DNA of 64,000 nt from CAJCIS01 sp965276755. GTDB taxonomy: Bacteria; Pseudomonadota; Alphaproteobacteria; Acetobacterales; Acetobacteraceae. How positions within the stretch are numbered: position 1 is the stretch's first letter; every line of letters begins with the position of its first letter. A model generated the notes under the pieces. It worked only from the letters and a program-made list of their open reading frames with translations, was not told the DNA's origin and ran no database searches. Of this stretch, positions 51,430 through 60,300 are shown in pieces. Made by a program: the position numbers and the translations under genes. Location of the stretch: positions 186,001 to 250,000 of the forward strand of contig OZ255625.1 in assembly GCA_965276755.1 (NCBI GenBank), given 5' to 3'.

Positions 51430-52944
51430 ATGCGTCCGCTGACACAAGAGGAGCACCCCTATAGGCCCCACGCCATCGTGATCGGCAGCGGGTTCGGCGG
51501 CCTAGCGGCGGCGGTGCGGCTGGGGACGCGCGGCTGGCGAGTAACGGTGCTCGAGCGGCTGGATGCGCCTGGTGGGCGGGCCTACGTGTTCCGGCAGGAC
51601 GGATTTACGTTCGATGCGGGCCCGACGGTCATTACCGCGCCGTTTCTGCTTGAGGAATTATGGGCGTTGTGCGGACGGCGGATGGCGGACGATGTGACGC
51701 TGGTGCCGGTCGATCCGTTTTACCGCATCCGGTTCGATGATGGCGATGTGTTCGAGTATTCGGGTGATCCGGTGCGGATGCGGGCCGAGATTGCGCGGAT
51801 CTCGCCCGGCGATGTCGATGGCTACGATCGGTTTATGGAGGCGAGTGCGGCGATTTATCGCACCGGGTTCGAGGAGCTGGGCGATGTGCCGTTCGACAGT
51901 TTTCTCGACATGGTGCGGGTGGCGCCCGGGCTGCTGAAGCACCAGGCGTATTTGAGCGTGCATGGGCTGGTGGCGCTGTTCGTGCGGCACGAGAAGATAC
52001 GCACTGTGCTGAGTTTTCATCCTCTGCTGATCGGCGGAAATCCGTTTCACGCCAGTGCCATCTACGCGCTGATTGCGCATCTGGAACGGGCACATGGGGT
52101 GCATTTCGCGCGCGGTGGGACGGGGGCGATTGTGGCCGGGTTGGTGGGGTTGATCCGCTCGCAGCGCGGCAGCTTGCGGTGCGGGGCGGAGGTGGCCGAG
52201 ATTTGCGTGCAGGACGGTGCGGCGTGCGGCGTGCGGCTGGCCACGGGCGAGGTGATGGCGGCCGATATTGTCGTGTCCAATGCGGACAGCGCCTATACGT
52301 ATCGGCATCTTGTGCCGGCGCGGCACAGGAAGAGGTGGACGGACAAGCGGATCGATCGCGCGCGCTATTCGATGGGGCTGTTCGTGTGGTATTTCGGCAC
52401 TGATCGGCGCTACGAGGATGTGGCGCATCATTCGATTTTGCTGGGGCCGCGCTATAAGGCGTTGTTGCGGGATATTTTCTCGCGCAAGGTTCTGGCCACG
52501 GATTTTTCGTTGTATCTGCATCGGCCGACGGCGACGGACCCGAGTTTGGCGCCGGCGGGGTGCGATGCGTTCTATGTGCTCTCGCCGGTGCCGCATCTGG
52601 ATGCGGACATCGACTGGTTGCTGGTGGGGGAGAATTACCGGCGGGCGATAGAGCACCATTTGGCCGAGACGGTGCTGCCTGGGTTGGGCGCGCATGTGGT
52701 GACGTCCCGCGTGATGACGCCCGCGGATTTTGCGAGCCGGTTGCTGTCGATGAAGGGGGCGGGGTTTGGGCTGGAGCCTATTCTTTCGCAAAGTGCTTGG
52801 TTCCGGCCGCATAATCGCAGCGAGGAATTGCGTCATTTGTTTTTGGTGGGCGCGGGGACGCATCCCGGGGGCGGGGTGCCGGGGGTTCTGTCCTCGGCGC
52901 GGATTTTGGATCGGGTGGTTCCGCATGCACAGCAATTCGTCTGA
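51430..52944 (+). CDS. crtI: Phytoene desaturase family protein CrtI
   Basis: 504 aa. FAD-dependent desaturase that converts phytoene to neurosporene/lycopene. Dinucleotide-binding IGSGFGGLAAAVRL near the N-terminus, LERLDAPGGRAYVF, FDAGPTVITAPF and the C-terminal bacterial-desaturase signature LFLVGAGTHPGGGVPGVL. ATG 51430 follows the repeat. It overlaps crtB by 20 bp. The product set (3, 4 or more desaturations) cannot be told. Confidence 0.95.
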   Translation: MRPLTQEEHPYRPHAIVIGSGFGGLAAAVRLGTRGWRVTVLERLDAPGGRAYVFRQDGFTFDAGPTVITAPFLLEELWALCGRRMADDVTLVPVDPFYRIRFDDGDVFEYSGDPVRMRAEIARISPGDVDGYDRFMEASAAIYRTGFEELGDVPFDSFLDMVRVAPGLLKHQAYLSVHGLVALFVRHEKIRTVLSFHPLLIGGNPFHASAIYALIAHLERAHGVHFARGGTGAIVAGLVGLIRSQRGSLRCGAEVAEICVQDGAACGVRLATGEVMAADIVVSNADSAYTYRHLVPARHRKRWTDKRIDRARYSMGLFVWYFGTDRRYEDVAHHSILLGPRYKALLRDIFSRKVLATDFSLYLHRPTATDPSLAPAGCDAFYVLSPVPHLDADIDWLLVGENYRRAIEHHLAETVLPGLGAHVVTSRVMTPADFASRLLSMKGAGFGLEPILSQSAWFRPHNRSEELRHLFLVGAGTHPGGGVPGVLSSARILDRVVPHAQQFV

Positions 52945-53962
52945 TTACGCGGCGTGCGCGGCCAGCTTGCGCGCAGGTTCGAGGAGTTTCCATGCAGCCT
53001 CTGCGCTTTTGCCAAGGCGGGTGCGGGATGCGGCCATTGCGCTCTATGCATTCTGCCGCGAGGCCGATGATGCCATCGATCATGCGCCGGCAGAGGGGCG
53101 CGCCGCGGCGTTGGCGGGGCTGAACACGCGGCTGGATGCGATTTATGCGGGCACGCCGGCGCCGATTGCGGCCGATCGTGCTTTTGCCGGCGTGGTGGCG
53201 AGCTATCAGATACCGCGCGCCTTGCCTTCGGCGTTGCTGGAGGGGTTTGCCTGGGACGCGGAGGGGCGGCGCTACGCGAGCATGGCGGCGCTGGAGGATT
53301 ACGCGGCGCGGGTGGCGGGCACCGTGGGTGCCATGATGGCGCTGGTGATGGGTGTGCGCGATGCGGCCGTGCTGGGGCGAGCGGCCGAATTAGGGCTGGC
53401 GATGCAGCTCAGCAATATTGCGCGCGATGTCGGTGAGGATGCGCGTGCGGGGCGGCTGTATTTGCCGCTCGACTGGCTCGCCGAGGCAGGGGTGGATGCA
53501 AGCGCGTTTCTGCGCGCGCCAGCGGGGTGCGCAGGGGTGCGCACCGTGGTGGCGCAGGTATTGGCGCATGCCGAGGCGCTTTACGCGCGCGCGGATTGCG
53601 GCGTGGCGGCGCTGCCACTGGCGTGCCGGCCGGCCATTGCCGCGGCGCGGTTGCTGTATGCGGCAATTGGGCATGAGGCGGGCCGGAGAGGGTTTGATTG
53701 CGTGGCCGTGCGAGCGGTCGTGCCGGCGCGGCGCAAGGCTTTGCTGATGGGACGCGCGCTGGTGCAGGCAGTCGCACCCTCACGCGCGGCTGGCGCGTGG
53801 GTGACGCGGGAGGCGGTGATTGGGCTGGTGGATGTGTCGAGGTGGATGGCACCCGCGCGGACCCAGCCATTATGGCGGCGGGCCGAGGACAAGGCGGTGT
53901 GGGTTATGGATCTCTTTGCGCAACTCGAGGCCCGGCAGCGCGCAGGGGCCAGGGGGGCCTGA
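52925..53962 (+). CDS. crtB: Phytoene synthase CrtB
   Basis: 345 aa. Condenses two GGPP to phytoene. First Asp-rich motif LYAFCREADDAID and second motif ISNIARDVGEDA-like (LSNIARDVGEDARAGR) are present, with YLPLDWL and a C-terminal WMAPARTQPLW segment. ATG 52925 lies within the crtI 3' end, a common crtI-crtB coupling. Last gene of the photosynthesis block here. Confidence 0.96.
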   Translation: MHSNSSDYAACAASLRAGSRSFHAASALLPRRVRDAAIALYAFCREADDAIDHAPAEGRAAALAGLNTRLDAIYAGTPAPIAADRAFAGVVASYQIPRALPSALLEGFAWDAEGRRYASMAALEDYAARVAGTVGAMMALVMGVRDAAVLGRAAELGLAMQLSNIARDVGEDARAGRLYLPLDWLAEAGVDASAFLRAPAGCAGVRTVVAQVLAHAEALYARADCGVAALPLACRPAIAAARLLYAAIGHEAGRRGFDCVAVRAVVPARRKALLMGRALVQAVAPSRAAGAWVTREAVIGLVDVSRWMAPARTQPLWRRAEDKAVWVMDLFAQLEARQRAGARGA

Positions 53963-54022
53963 CTGGCGCGACATCGGTCCTGTCGAGACAGACTCCGTGT
54001 CGCCCCGGAGTTGCCCATGCGG

Positions 54023-54238
54023 CTAACGCGGTGTGGTCTTCTGCCCTGCGTCCAGACTTGCCCTAAGCGTATCCGGGTTCCGCACGTTGTCCGTGGCGCC
54101 TGCCAGCGGGTCGTTAACCCCGCCAACGCCCTCGGGATTGCGCCCAAACCGATGACGGCTGGTTGAAACCCGTGTCCAGATAAGAAAGCCGGCGACGAGA
54201 ACGAACGTGGCGAAGGCGAGCAGCCAGATGGGGTGCAT
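54023..54238 (-). CDS. Small single-helix membrane protein
   Basis: 71 aa. N-terminal helix (WLLAFATFVLVAGFLIW), then a hydrophilic Asn/Gly/Asp tail. AGGAA 7 bp before ATG 54238 supports this start over a longer frame. Not recognised. Convergent with crtB. Confidence 0.65.
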   Translation of the reverse strand: MHPIWLLAFATFVLVAGFLIWTRVSTSRHRFGRNPEGVGGVNDPLAGATDNVRNPDTLRASLDAGQKTTPR

Positions 54239-54518
54239 GACATTTCCTCGCAGATGCTTCGAGGGCTTAAGTGCCATGCTGTGCCGCAGTTTGGCGGATC
54301 TGCACGCGCGCTTGCACACATTGTCGGCATGTGTCCGCGGGCGGCGCGCCGAGCTGCATCGCGCCATCGTTGTATTGCAGGCGGCTCGTTTCGCGCTTGC
54401 GGTTTAGTGAGAAATTGTGTGACTACGATAGAATTCAAATTTTGTGCAGGAACTTCGTTGCGCGGGCCATAGGTATCTGGCACATTCCCGCCGGTTTTGT
54501 GGTGCACATGCAACGGCT
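54239..54518. other. 280-bp gap between divergent genes
   Basis: No convincing gene. It must hold promoters for the small membrane protein (minus) and the TIR gene (plus). No palindrome or repeat seen. Confidence 0.4.
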
Positions 54519-56393
54519 ATGGCGGACGGAGGTAGGCATCACGCACTGCGCTATAGTGCGTTTATCAGCTACAGCCACCATGATACGGTGTTCGCGCGCA
54601 GGTTGCAGCGTCAGCTTGAAACGTATCGGTTGCCTCGGCGCGTCAGTGGCATTGGCAATGTGCCTTTCGAAGGGCGTCGGCAACTCAGGCCCGTCTTTCG
54701 CGACCGCGAGGAGCTGGCTGCGGCACCCGATGTTGACGAGGCGCTGCGTGAGGCGATTGGGCAGGCGAGCTTTCTGATCGTCGTGTGCTCGGCCAATGCG
54801 GCGGGTTCGGCCTGGGTTGCACGCGAAGTGGCGCTGTTCGAGGCGCTGCATGGCGCGCATGCCATTCTGGCGGCCGTGGCACCCGGTTCATCGCCCGAGT
54901 TCATCAATCCCGTGCTGCATGGTGCGGCTGCTTGCCACGAGAGCCTGCAGCCGCTTGCGGCCGACTTTCGGCAGGAGGGGGATGGCGCGAGGCTGGCGTT
55001 GATGAAGCTGGTGGCCGTGCTGGCGGGCGTGCGGCTGGACGACCTTGTTCAGCGGGATGCGCAGCGGCGGATACGCGCGATTGGTTTTGTCAGCCTGGGC
55101 GCGTTTGCGGGCATGGCGGTGATGACGGTCATGGCCGCGGTTGCAGTCAGTGCGCGACACGCGGCCGAGCACGAGCGGGCGCGGGGGGAGACGCTGATTG
55201 GGTATATGCTGACCGATCTGCGGCGCGGATTGAAGGCGGTGGGACGGCTGGATTTGCTCGATACGGTCAATCGCGGGGTGGCGGGCTATTTCGGCGGCCA
55301 GGATTTGTCGCGGATGAATGATACTGAACTGAAGCAACGCGCCAAGCTGCTTCAGGCAATGGGCGAGGATGATTCGGCACGTGGCAAGTTGGATCAGGCG
55401 CGGGTATGGTTTGAGCAGGCCAAGCGCACGACGGAGGTGCGGCTGTCGGCCCGGCCGGGGGATCTTGAGCGGACCTTCGATGATTCGCAAAGCGAGTATT
55501 GGGTCGGATACATTGACTGGCTAACCGGACATACAAAGGAGGCAGAGGAGCACTTCAAATCATACGCAGCCTTGGTGGACAGGCTGGTGCAGGCGCAACC
55601 GGACAATCCGCGCTGGCTCGCCGAGCGGGGCTATGCGGACAGCAACCTTGGCATGTTCCTGATGCGTCATGCGCTTGATCTGGCTCACGCGGAGCCGCTG
55701 TTCATGGAGGCACTGGCGGCGTTGCGTAGTGCGGCGGGGCGGCAGGAATACGACCCGGATATGCAGGTGCAGATTGCAGATGGGTATGGCTGGCTCGGCG
55801 ACCTGGAGCGGCTGCGGCGCAATTACCCAAGGGCGCGCGACTATCGGCGGCGGCAGAGCGGTGTTCTCGATGAGGTGCTCGGGCGTGATCAGCGTAATGC
55901 CGAGGCGCGTACGAAAATGGTCTCCGTTGATCTGGGCTTGGCTCGCATTGACCTGGAAAGCGGCGTTTACGATACCGCGTTGCGTGAACTGGCGGACGGC
56001 CGCGCGCTGGCAGCCGGCTTGGCCAAAGAAGATCCAGACGATGTGAGCATACGCGCGAAGGTGCGTGCTTTGGACTTGTTCAGGATACAAGCCGAGGTCA
56101 GCCGCAGGCCAGCCTCTCGTGCGGGTGACACGATACTGGATGAAATCGGCGATTGTACAAAGGAGCGGGCCGTTCTGAAGAGCAATGAACTTGCCGCGTT
56201 CTGTACAGTCATACGCGCGCGGCGATTGCAACAGGATGGGGAAACAGCCTCCGCACGGGCGGCGCTTAGTTTGACGATCGTGCGCAGTGCGATCGGGGAT
56301 GATGCACTTACACAGAGTTGGGGGCTCGATCTTCGGACTGCGTTGAAGGAGGCGCAAGGCGAGACTGTAAGCCCAGGCGAGGCACGGAAGTAA
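54519..56393 (+). CDS. TIR-domain protein with membrane helix and helical-repeat C-terminus
   Basis: 624 aa. TIR-like domain at about 8-135 (YSAFISYSHHD, PVFRDREEL, FLIVVCSANAAGSAWVAREV); the Glu in WVAREV aligns with the NADase catalytic Glu of TIR enzymes. One membrane helix (about 187-215), then a long helical-repeat region of TPR/SLR type (about 270-600). Bacterial TIR proteins can degrade NAD+ in phage defence or act as adaptors. The partner gene downstream is secreted, so signalling is also possible. ATG 54519 chosen; no strong Shine-Dalgarno. Confidence 0.82.
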   Translation: MADGGRHHALRYSAFISYSHHDTVFARRLQRQLETYRLPRRVSGIGNVPFEGRRQLRPVFRDREELAAAPDVDEALREAIGQASFLIVVCSANAAGSAWVAREVALFEALHGAHAILAAVAPGSSPEFINPVLHGAAACHESLQPLAADFRQEGDGARLALMKLVAVLAGVRLDDLVQRDAQRRIRAIGFVSLGAFAGMAVMTVMAAVAVSARHAAEHERARGETLIGYMLTDLRRGLKAVGRLDLLDTVNRGVAGYFGGQDLSRMNDTELKQRAKLLQAMGEDDSARGKLDQARVWFEQAKRTTEVRLSARPGDLERTFDDSQSEYWVGYIDWLTGHTKEAEEHFKSYAALVDRLVQAQPDNPRWLAERGYADSNLGMFLMRHALDLAHAEPLFMEALAALRSAAGRQEYDPDMQVQIADGYGWLGDLERLRRNYPRARDYRRRQSGVLDEVLGRDQRNAEARTKMVSVDLGLARIDLESGVYDTALRELADGRALAAGLAKEDPDDVSIRAKVRALDLFRIQAEVSRRPASRAGDTILDEIGDCTKERAVLKSNELAAFCTVIRARRLQQDGETASARAALSLTIVRSAIGDDALTQSWGLDLRTALKEAQGETVSPGEARK

Positions 56394-56425
56394 ATCGTTT
56401 AGTAGAAGCGAGGGGGGATAAAAGA

Positions 56426-57229
56426 GTGAAGACAACTCATTGGAAGTCTTTCGGCCGGTGCAGCGTTGCCGTCACGGCCGCGTCTATTTGCGCTGCGGGC
56501 CCTCAAACACCGGTAGCTGCCCCGCACATTCCGAGTTATCTCCCGCTGTCGCCCATACCTTCGTTGACATTCGGTCAGGATGACACCTGTAATCTCAGCG
56601 GGTCGGCCGCAAACCCGGTGAGCAACGTCGTCAGGTTGCATATCCTTCCCGGCCTGCTCAACCACCTCACGGATGGGAACGCAAATCAAAGCCAGAACAT
56701 GAAGCTCGATCTGACGTCGGCGACAAAGAAGTGCTACGGAAACAAGTATTGTGTCGATGACGATAGCGGCACTGTTGTCACGAAACCTACCCCGATCGTA
56801 CCTGTTACGAGCGCCAGCACGAACGTGACCAGGCTTGATATTGATTTCAGTCAGAACAACAACGCTATATGGCAGAGCGACGGCAATGGTTGGTACAAGC
56901 CGATACTTCTCAAGATCATGCTTGAGGGCGCTAGCTTGAGTTTCATACAGCCGCTGGGTGGCACCGCGACTGACTCCTCACTGGCGGTGCAAACCGATGC
57001 TGCAACGACCACAAACTATCCAACGATGTTCGAATGCAGGCAGCCCATCGAGACGCAGGTTGTGGGTAATACGACCATCAGCTCCATTCAAATCCGGGTA
57101 AGCCGTTCGACGGTCAAGGGTGCTATTGGAAGCCTGAATATCGGTATCACAGGGAAGGAATCCTGTACGTCTGCACCTTGCTTTTTGCTGCCGATCGTAC
57201 TTGATCCGAAGTTTCCAAACAACGGCTAG
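56426..57229 (+). CDS. Unknown secreted protein downstream of TIR gene
   Basis: 267 aa from GTG 56426, with GAGGGGGG about 8 bp upstream. Signal peptide ending near ICAAGP. Mature region is Thr/Asn/Ser-rich and beta-like with six Cys (DDTCNL, KKCYGNKYC, FECRQ, ESCTSAPC), so disulfides are likely. Not recognised. It starts 33 bp after the TIR gene on the same strand. Lower GC than average. Confidence 0.6.
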   Translation: MKTTHWKSFGRCSVAVTAASICAAGPQTPVAAPHIPSYLPLSPIPSLTFGQDDTCNLSGSAANPVSNVVRLHILPGLLNHLTDGNANQSQNMKLDLTSATKKCYGNKYCVDDDSGTVVTKPTPIVPVTSASTNVTRLDIDFSQNNNAIWQSDGNGWYKPILLKIMLEGASLSFIQPLGGTATDSSLAVQTDAATTTNYPTMFECRQPIETQVVGNTTISSIQIRVSRSTVKGAIGSLNIGITGKESCTSAPCFLLPIVLDPKFPNNG

Positions 57230-57365
57230 CCCGATTTGGCCGCGAACGGCTGCTGTGGGACCCGCCGATATCCACCCGGCCTCCACTTGCGGGGTTCCGT
57301 TACGCTACAAGTTTGATCTCGCCAGACTCTTGTGCAATCATGCGCCCCCAGCTCCAGGGTAGCGC

Positions 57366-60300
57366 ATGAAGTTCTGGCCGATCGTCCTGCTTGCCTGCCT
57401 GCTCTCCGCAGGGCTGGGCTACATCGTTGGCCGATCCAGCAACCAGCCCGCGCCCTGGCAGCAGGCCAAGCTTCTGCCGCCACCGCCTGCCGGACCTGGC
57501 CGCATCAGCCTGGCGCCGGCCACAACGCCGCCTCCATCCAAACGCGCGCTCGCCACAACTGCCTCGGGCACCCACGCGCTCAACCTGCTGCGCGTCGCAC
57601 TGGCCACAAGCGGCGATCACGCAGAGGCCTGCCTGGTTTTCTCCGCGCCCCTATCCCGCGCACCCGATTTCCACCCCGGCGATTTCCTGGCGGTGGACCC
57701 GGCCGTGCGCACCGCCATTCGCGTCGATGGAGCGCTGGCGTGCCTGGCGGGGCTGGATTTTGCCACCTCCTACAAGGTCACCGCACGGGCCGGCCTGCCC
57801 GCCGATGATGGCGCGCGCATGTTGGCCGACGAAACCCTGCCGCTAAGTCTGGGCGATCTGCCCGCGACCGCCGATTTTGCCGATGACGGTTTTATTCTCG
57901 CGCGCGCTTCGGCGCAGGGGCTGCCGATTGCCACGGTCAATACCAAGAGCGTGCATGTGCGCGTGGATCGCATCACCGACCGCGTGCTGGTGCGCACTGA
58001 GATGGGCCGCAGCTATCGCGACAATGAGGACGATGAGGACACGCTCGGCGCGCGGATGTGGGAGGGTGATCTTGCCGTCGCGCCTGGCCGTAACGAGAAG
58101 ATGTCGACGGCCTTTCCGCTCAGCCAGGTGCTGGATCATCGCCGGCCCGGCGCGTATCGCATTACGCTGGTGGACCGTAGCCGCAACAGGAACGGCTACG
58201 ACTCTCATGACGACAAATACCGCTGGGTGTTCAACACCGATCTGATGCTGACCACGCACAAGGGTGCGGACGGGCTGCATGTCTTCGTGCGCTCGCTGGC
58301 CAGTGCCAAGCCGTTGCGCGGGGCGCAGGTGGCATTGCTCGCGGCCAATAATGACGAGCTGGGACGGGCGGAGACTGACGCCAACGGCCAGGGCGTATTC
58401 CCCGCAGCGTTGCTACGCGGCGGGCAGGGTTTGGCACCGCACATGGTCATGGCTTACCTGGCCGACGATTTCACGGCACTGGAGCTGAACCGGCCGGGCT
58501 TTGACCTGTCCGATCGCGGCGTCGATGGCAGGCCAGATCCCGGGCCGGTGGATGGCTACCTCTACACCGATCGCGGCATCTACCGGCCGGGAGAGACGAT
58601 CCAGCTCGGCACCATCGTGCGCAACCATCTCGCGCTGCCATTGCCCGAGGGGCAGGCGGTGAGCGTGCTGTTGCGCCGGCCGGACGGGGTGGAGGCGGGC
58701 AAGGTTCGCCTGGTGCCGAACAGCGTGGGCGTGGCGGTCACCGGCATTGCATTGAAGGCGACCGCGCCTCGCGGCACGTGGAAGCTGGAGGAGAGCCTGG
58801 CCGGCACCACCCCCCTGATCGGCAAGCTGGACATCCAGGTGCAGGATTTCGTGCCCAACCGGCTGGCGGTGGAACTGGCGCCCAAGAGCACGCGCATTAC
58901 GGCCGACGCGCCGGCGGTGATCGATGTGTCCAGCCGCTACCTCTACGGCGCGCCCGCGGCCGATCTGGACGTGAGCGCGCATGTGGAGCTGCAGCGCGAT
59001 ATGCAGCCCGTCTCGGAACGCGGCTGGCAGTTCGGCCGAGATGGCGAGAGCCTGAATGCCGAGGCGCAGGACATCGAGGCGGACAAGACGGACGCGCAGG
59101 GCCACGCCTCGCTGAGCATCGAGGCGGCGGCGCTGAAGATTCCGGAGACCAGCCTGCCGCTGCGGGCCGATATCACGGTCTCCGTCGCCGAACCCGGCGG
59201 CCGCGCGACGGAGACGCGCACCAGCCTGCCCGTGACCACGCATGGCGTGCTGCTGGGACTGCGCGCGCCTAATCCCGAGGGCGCGCTGATGGAGGAAACG
59301 GCCGCGACCATTGCGGTGGCCGCCTTTGCGCCGGGCGGCGCGCGCGTGGCGAGCACCGTGGGCTTTCGCCTGATCGAGCAGGTGACGGAATTTAACTACT
59401 TCTTCGAAGACGGGCGTTGGCAGTGGAAGAGTGCCACGCATGACCGGCCGGTGACGTTCGGCTCGCTGAGCGTGCCCGAGGGCGGGACGAGCCTGGCACT
59501 GCCGCCGCTGCCCTGGGGCACGTATCGCGTGGAGGTGTCCGAAGCAGGCGGGGCGTTCAGCTCGGTAGTGCTGCATTCGGGCTATTCGCCTGATGCCGAT
59601 CAGGCGGAAAGCCCGGAGAAGGTGGCGGTCAGCTTGGTGGGGCCGCCGCCGCGGACTGGCGGGATTGCGCGGCTGCACATCAAGCCGCCGTTCGGCGGGC
59701 AGGTGCTGGTGACCGTGGAGAATGACCGCGTGTTGGAGGCGCAGACGGCGGCCATTTCTGCGGACGGCGCGGACGTATCGGTCACCGCGACGGCCGATTG
59801 GGGGGTTGGCGCCTATGTCATGGCCAGCGTCTATCGCCCCGCGGGCGCCGCGGTGGGCCACGCGCCGGTTCGCGCCGTGGGACTGACCTATGTCAAACTG
59901 GATGCGTCCGACCGCACGCTGGGCGTGGCGCTGGCCGCACCGCCAGTGCTGCGCCCGCGCACGCATCTGGATCTGGGCGTGACCGTCAGCGGCGATGCGG
60001 CGCGCGGTGGCCCGGTGTGGCTGACGCTGGCCGCTGTCGATGAGGGTATTCTGGACCTGACGCGCTTTGCCAGCCCCGATCCGGCCGCGCATTTCTTCGG
60101 CAAGCGGCGCCTGGCGGTCGATCTGCGCGACGATTACGCCCACCTGATCGATGGCAATGGTGCGGCGGCGGGGGCGATCCGCGCAGGCGGCGATCTGGAT
60201 GGCGCCGGGCTGAGCGTGGTGCCGACTCGCACCACGGCGCTGTTTTCGGGGCTTGTGGCCGTGGGGGCGGATGGTCACGCGGTGGTGCCGCTCGATCTGC

